In this document: piece after piece, positions 60,973 through 64,000 of the stretch | Layout: each line of letters starts with the position of its first letter | Position numbering within the stretch: position 1 is the first letter of the stretch | NCBI RefSeq assembly: GCF_000304475.1 | Contig: NC_018945.1 | Span: forward strand, 744,001-808,000 | Direction of reading: 5' to 3' | From: Kazachstania africana CBS 2517 | Lineage: Eukaryota; Ascomycota; Saccharomycetes; Saccharomycetales; Saccharomycetaceae | Length of the DNA: 64,000 nt | Notes under the pieces: generated by a model | The model's input: only the letters and a program-made list of their open reading frames with translations | Databases searched by the model: none | What the model was told of the DNA's origin: nothing | Translations under genes and position numbers: made by a program

Positions 60973-62064
60973 TATGCTAATAATATCCTCCTTTCAAGTC
61001 ACTTTGTAGGAGAGTTATTGTGCAAAAAAACAAAATAAGATAACTTGATAACTTCAACCTCCCCTTTATATATGTTTTACTCCATCGCATCATTTTTTTT
61101 TTTCCCTCTCGGACCTCGGCGGTTAAAAATCGATTTTTGCCTGAAATTTTTTGTTTCTGGGGAAGCGGACCGGAGTTTAAGAGTCCATTGTATCCGTGTG
61201 CGTGTGAGCGGGAGGGTAACATGATGCGTTTTTAGAATTGACGAAAGGCGGAGAGGCAGCCGATGGGGAAGCCAATGGAAATGCAGAGTGCAGCTGTTTA
61301 GCCGCCGAGGGGTATCTCCTCCACACACACACACACAGAACATGCGTTTAAAGCTTCAGTTCAGCCCTCCCCTCGGGGGAACGAAAATTTTTACTACAGA
61401 TAGTGATTAACCGCCAAAGCAGGGTACATTTACCCGGTGCGTGAGAAAGAGATGTTTTACTCTTAAGATGCTGTCCATCTTATTATCACAAGTTAACATC
61501 ACAAACTAGGCGCTATTTGGAACAGACACTAAAGGAGCATACATGTATATAAGGATTTCAAGGTCAGTTTGAGACCCCCGTTGTGGTGGTCACTGCTAGG
61601 AAGTGATACAGCGTTACACGAAGTTGCCATGATTCCAGTGTTTCACTCTGCCCTCATGGACGATGCCACAAAGTTCCACATAAAGCCACACAAAGCCACA
61701 CAAAGCCACAGAATTCTGCATAATCATAAATGACGAAATAAGACAAACCCTAAAAATACGCGCAATCATATTTCACGAACCCTACGGTACCAAAAAGGAA
61801 ACAGTCTCCCGGGTAACACTTCCCCTATAACTTTCCATTTTTTTTCAATTTGTACAAGTGGGCAACAAGACTGGACAAAAAAAAAAAGAAGACAGAGAGA
61901 CCAGTCCGTGCAGTGGTGTAGTCTCGAGAAAATTTCAAGGAATGAAAAGAACTTTTATATTCTTAAAACAAACACTAGTCAATTTAATTTTATTCATTTC
62001 AATTTGAATACGTACATTTAAAAATCTTCAACCTTTTCATAACCAAATCAAAAGCGCTTTCCAA
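60973..62064. promoter_or_regulatory. POX1/CHC1 divergent promoter region
   Basis: 1.1 kb, GC-richer near POX1. It contains a (CA)8 run at 61321-61336, three direct copies of CACAAAGCCA-type sequence at about 61684-61710, the palindrome CCCCTCGGGG near 61367, and an AAGATG/CATCTT hairpin near 61467. An oleate-element-like CGGAGTTTA (61171) has its CCG partner too far away. Short open frames here are not convincing. Confidence 0.45.
61321..61336. repeat. (CA)n microsatellite
   Basis: CCACACACACACACAC-type dinucleotide repeat of about seven and a half units in the POX1/CHC1 promoter region. Confidence 0.85.
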
Positions 62065-64000
62065 ATGAGTGATCTACCTATCGAATTCACTGAATTGGTT
62101 GATTTAACTTCTCTAGGGATCTCCCCTCAATCCTTAGATTTTAGATCTACCACTTTTGAAAGTGATCACTACGTAACCGTTAGAGAATCAATTGATGGTA
62201 ATAATTCAGTTGCTATAGTCGACCTCTCAAATGGTAATCAAGTTACAAGGAAAAATATGGGCGGTGATTCCGCAATCATGCATCCAAATCAAATGGTTAT
62301 TTCTGTAAGAGCAAATGGTACCATTGTACAAATTTTTAATTTAGAAACAAAATCAAAATTAAAATCTTTCACTTTAGATGAACCTGTCATCTTTTGGAAA
62401 TGGCTTAATGATGAAACTTTAGGTTTTGTTACAGCAAGATCAATTCTCGTATCAAATGTGTTTGATGGTAACGTTAATGCAAAACCACAAGTATTGACAA
62501 CGAGACATGCCAATTTAAATAATACTCAAATTATTAACTTTGTTGCAAATGCAAAATTAGATTGGTTTGCAGTAGTTGGTATCATTCAAGAAAATGGTTC
62601 CATTGCTGGTAAGATTCAATTATTTTCTAAACAACGTAACATTTCACAAGCAATTGATGGTCACGTTGCTATCTTCACTGAAACGTTATTGGAAGGTAAT
62701 GGTTCCTCTCCAGTACAAATCTTTGTCACAGGTAATAGAAACACTACAACTGGAACTGGTGAATTAAGAATGATTGAAATTGATCACGATGCCTCTTTAC
62801 CAACTCAATACCAAAAGAGAACTACCGATATCTTCTTTCCTCCTGACGCAACAAATGATTTCCCAATTTCCGTTCAAGTCTCTTCCAAATATGGTATCGT
62901 CTACCTATTAACTAAATATGGTTTCATCCATTTATACGAACTAGAAACTGGTACAAATCTTTTCGTAAATAGAATCACTGCAGAATCAGTGTTCACTGCT
63001 ACTTCCTTCCATAACAAAAATGGTATTGCTTGTATCAATAAGAAAGGTCAAGTTCTTGCTGTGGAAATTGCTACTGAACAGATCGTTTCATACATTTTGA
63101 ATAAACTATCAAATGTTTCTTTAGCATTAACAGTAGCAACAAGAGGTGGATTGCCTGGTGCAGATGATTTATTCAGTAAACAATTTGAATCTTTGTTATC
63201 TCAAGGTGATTATCAAAGTGCTGCTAAAATTGCAGCATCTTCTCAAAGTTTAAGAAATCAAAATACTATTAATAGATTGAAAAATATTCAAGCAGCTCCA
63301 GGTGCAATATCTCCAATCTTATTATATTTCTCCACTTTATTAGACAAAGGTAAATTAAACAAGGAAGAAACCATTGAATTAGCTAGACCTGTCTTACAAC
63401 AAGATAGGAAACAATTATTTGAAAAATGGTTAAAGGAAGATAAATTAGAATGTTCCGAACAATTAGGTGATATTGTTAAACCATTCGATACCAAATTAGC
63501 TTTAGCTTGTTATCTAAGAGCAGAAGTCCATGCCAAAATCATATCGTCTTTAGCTGAATTACAAGAGTTCGATAAAATCTCACCTTATTGCCAAAAAGTC
63601 AATTATCAACCAAATTACCAAGTTCTCTTATCTACTATTATGAGATCTTCTCCTGATAGAGCTTCTGAATTCGCGATTTCTTTGTTACAGAATCCTGAAA
63701 TTTCTTCAACTTTGGATATTGAAAAAATTGGTGATCTTTTCTTTTCACAAAATTTCATTCAACAAGGTACTTCATTATTATTAGATGCTCTAAAAAATGA
63801 TACCCCAGATCAGGGCCACTTACAAACAAGAGTTTTAGAAGTTAATTTGTTACATGCTCCTCAAGTTGCTGATGCCATCTTAGGTAACAACATCTTCTCT
63901 CACTATGATAAACCAACAATCGCATCTCTTGCCGAAAAAGCTGGACTTTATCAAAGAGCCTTAGAAAATTATACTGATATCGAAGATATCAAGAGATGTG
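62065..64000 (+). CDS. CHC1: Clathrin heavy chain (3' truncated by window end)
   Basis: Heavy chain of the clathrin triskelion for vesicle formation at the trans-Golgi and plasma membrane. 645 residues are present of about 1650. The ATG at 62065 gives MSDLPIEFTELVDLTSLGIS, the family N-terminus. The seven-bladed propeller terminal domain (1-330) includes VSYILNKLSNVSLALTVATRGG-type linker sequence (ILNKLSNVSLALTVATRGG). The alpha-zigzag repeats follow, for example LRNQNTINRLKNIQ and GLYQRALENYTDIEDIKR at the cut. Codon use is moderately biased. The reading frame is open to base 64000. Confidence 0.97.
   Translation, partial: MSDLPIEFTELVDLTSLGISPQSLDFRSTTFESDHYVTVRESIDGNNSVAIVDLSNGNQVTRKNMGGDSAIMHPNQMVISVRANGTIVQIFNLETKSKLKSFTLDEPVIFWKWLNDETLGFVTARSILVSNVFDGNVNAKPQVLTTRHANLNNTQIINFVANAKLDWFAVVGIIQENGSIAGKIQLFSKQRNISQAIDGHVAIFTETLLEGNGSSPVQIFVTGNRNTTTGTGELRMIEIDHDASLPTQYQKRTTDIFFPPDATNDFPISVQVSSKYGIVYLLTKYGFIHLYELETGTNLFVNRITAESVFTATSFHNKNGIACINKKGQVLAVEIATEQIVSYILNKLSNVSLALTVATRGGLPGADDLFSKQFESLLSQGDYQSAAKIAASSQSLRNQNTINRLKNIQAAPGAISPILLYFSTLLDKGKLNKEETIELARPVLQQDRKQLFEKWLKEDKLECSEQLGDIVKPFDTKLALACYLRAEVHAKIISSLAELQEFDKISPYCQKVNYQPNYQVLLSTIMRSSPDRASEFAISLLQNPEISSTLDIEKIGDLFFSQNFIQQGTSLLLDALKNDTPDQGHLQTRVLEVNLLHAPQVADAILGNNIFSHYDKPTIASLAEKAGLYQRALENYTDIEDIKRC

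Noticed and set aside
61171..61196. CGGAGTTTA...CCG resembling an oleate response element before POX1
   Set aside because: The CGG to CCG spacing is 20 bp where the Oaf1/Pip2 element allows 15-18. A second CGGCGGTTA nearby has no CCG partner.

Overview
The window is yeast nuclear DNA from a budding yeast of the post-whole-genome-duplication Saccharomycetaceae. The evidence is compact, mostly intronless genes whose products match Saccharomyces cerevisiae proteins, tRNA-Lys(UUU) with its usual small intron, two genes with introns carrying a TACTAAC branchpoint, and an AT-rich base composition. It is not S. cerevisiae itself: proteins are clearly diverged and gene content differs. A Kazachstania/Naumovozyma-like species is plausible, but I cannot name it from sequence.

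Layout. From 1 to about 55.7 kb the gene order follows the S. cerevisiae chromosome VII right-arm block YGR028W-YGR065C: MSP1 (5' cut), ERV1, snR46, POP6, RPP0, IMO32, FKS1/GSC2, TIM21, RPL26, a CIS1/YGR035C-type gene, CAX4, ACB1, ORM1, an aldo-keto reductase, tRNA-Lys, KSS1, BUD9, MTE1, transaldolase, RME1, a 3.9-kb gene-poor stretch, SCM4/ATG33, FMP48, MCO32, RSC1, LST7, PEF1, SPR3, snR48, ERG25, ADE6, a YLR363W-A-type gene, COX18, SPT4, a hexose transporter and VHT1. RPP0 and the YLR363W-A-type gene lie on the sister chromosome XII block in S. cerevisiae, so this block keeps a different subset of the duplicated genes. After VHT1 the order breaks at a gene-poor 1.7-kb region with 41-bp tandem repeats, a candidate solo LTR and tRNA-His. 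It then continues with CHO1, POX1 and the 5' part of CHC1.

RNA genes. Besides two tRNAs, I found two snoRNAs that protein-gene calling would miss. One is an H/ACA hairpin between ERV1 and POP6 whose pocket matches the 25S target of snR46. The other is a box C/D RNA between SPR3 and ERG25 whose guide matches the 25S target of snR48.

Regulation readable in the DNA: Pdr1/Pdr3-type elements before the CIS1-like gene, SBF-type elements before the glucan synthase gene, an a1-alpha2-type operator and a Swi5/Ace2 core before RME1, a Vhr1 element before VHT1, Tbf1-type sites between LST7 and PEF1, and Rap1-type sites before RPL26.

Oddities: the glucan synthase hot-spot 1 has Thr where the family has Arg; the aldo-keto reductase has lost its upstream start codon; CHO1 has a one-base frameshift in a T run that removes its conserved C-terminus; tRNA-Lys has a mismatch in the anticodon stem. 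I saw no wholly new multi-gene system. All rRNA target and family comparisons are from memory and no search was run.
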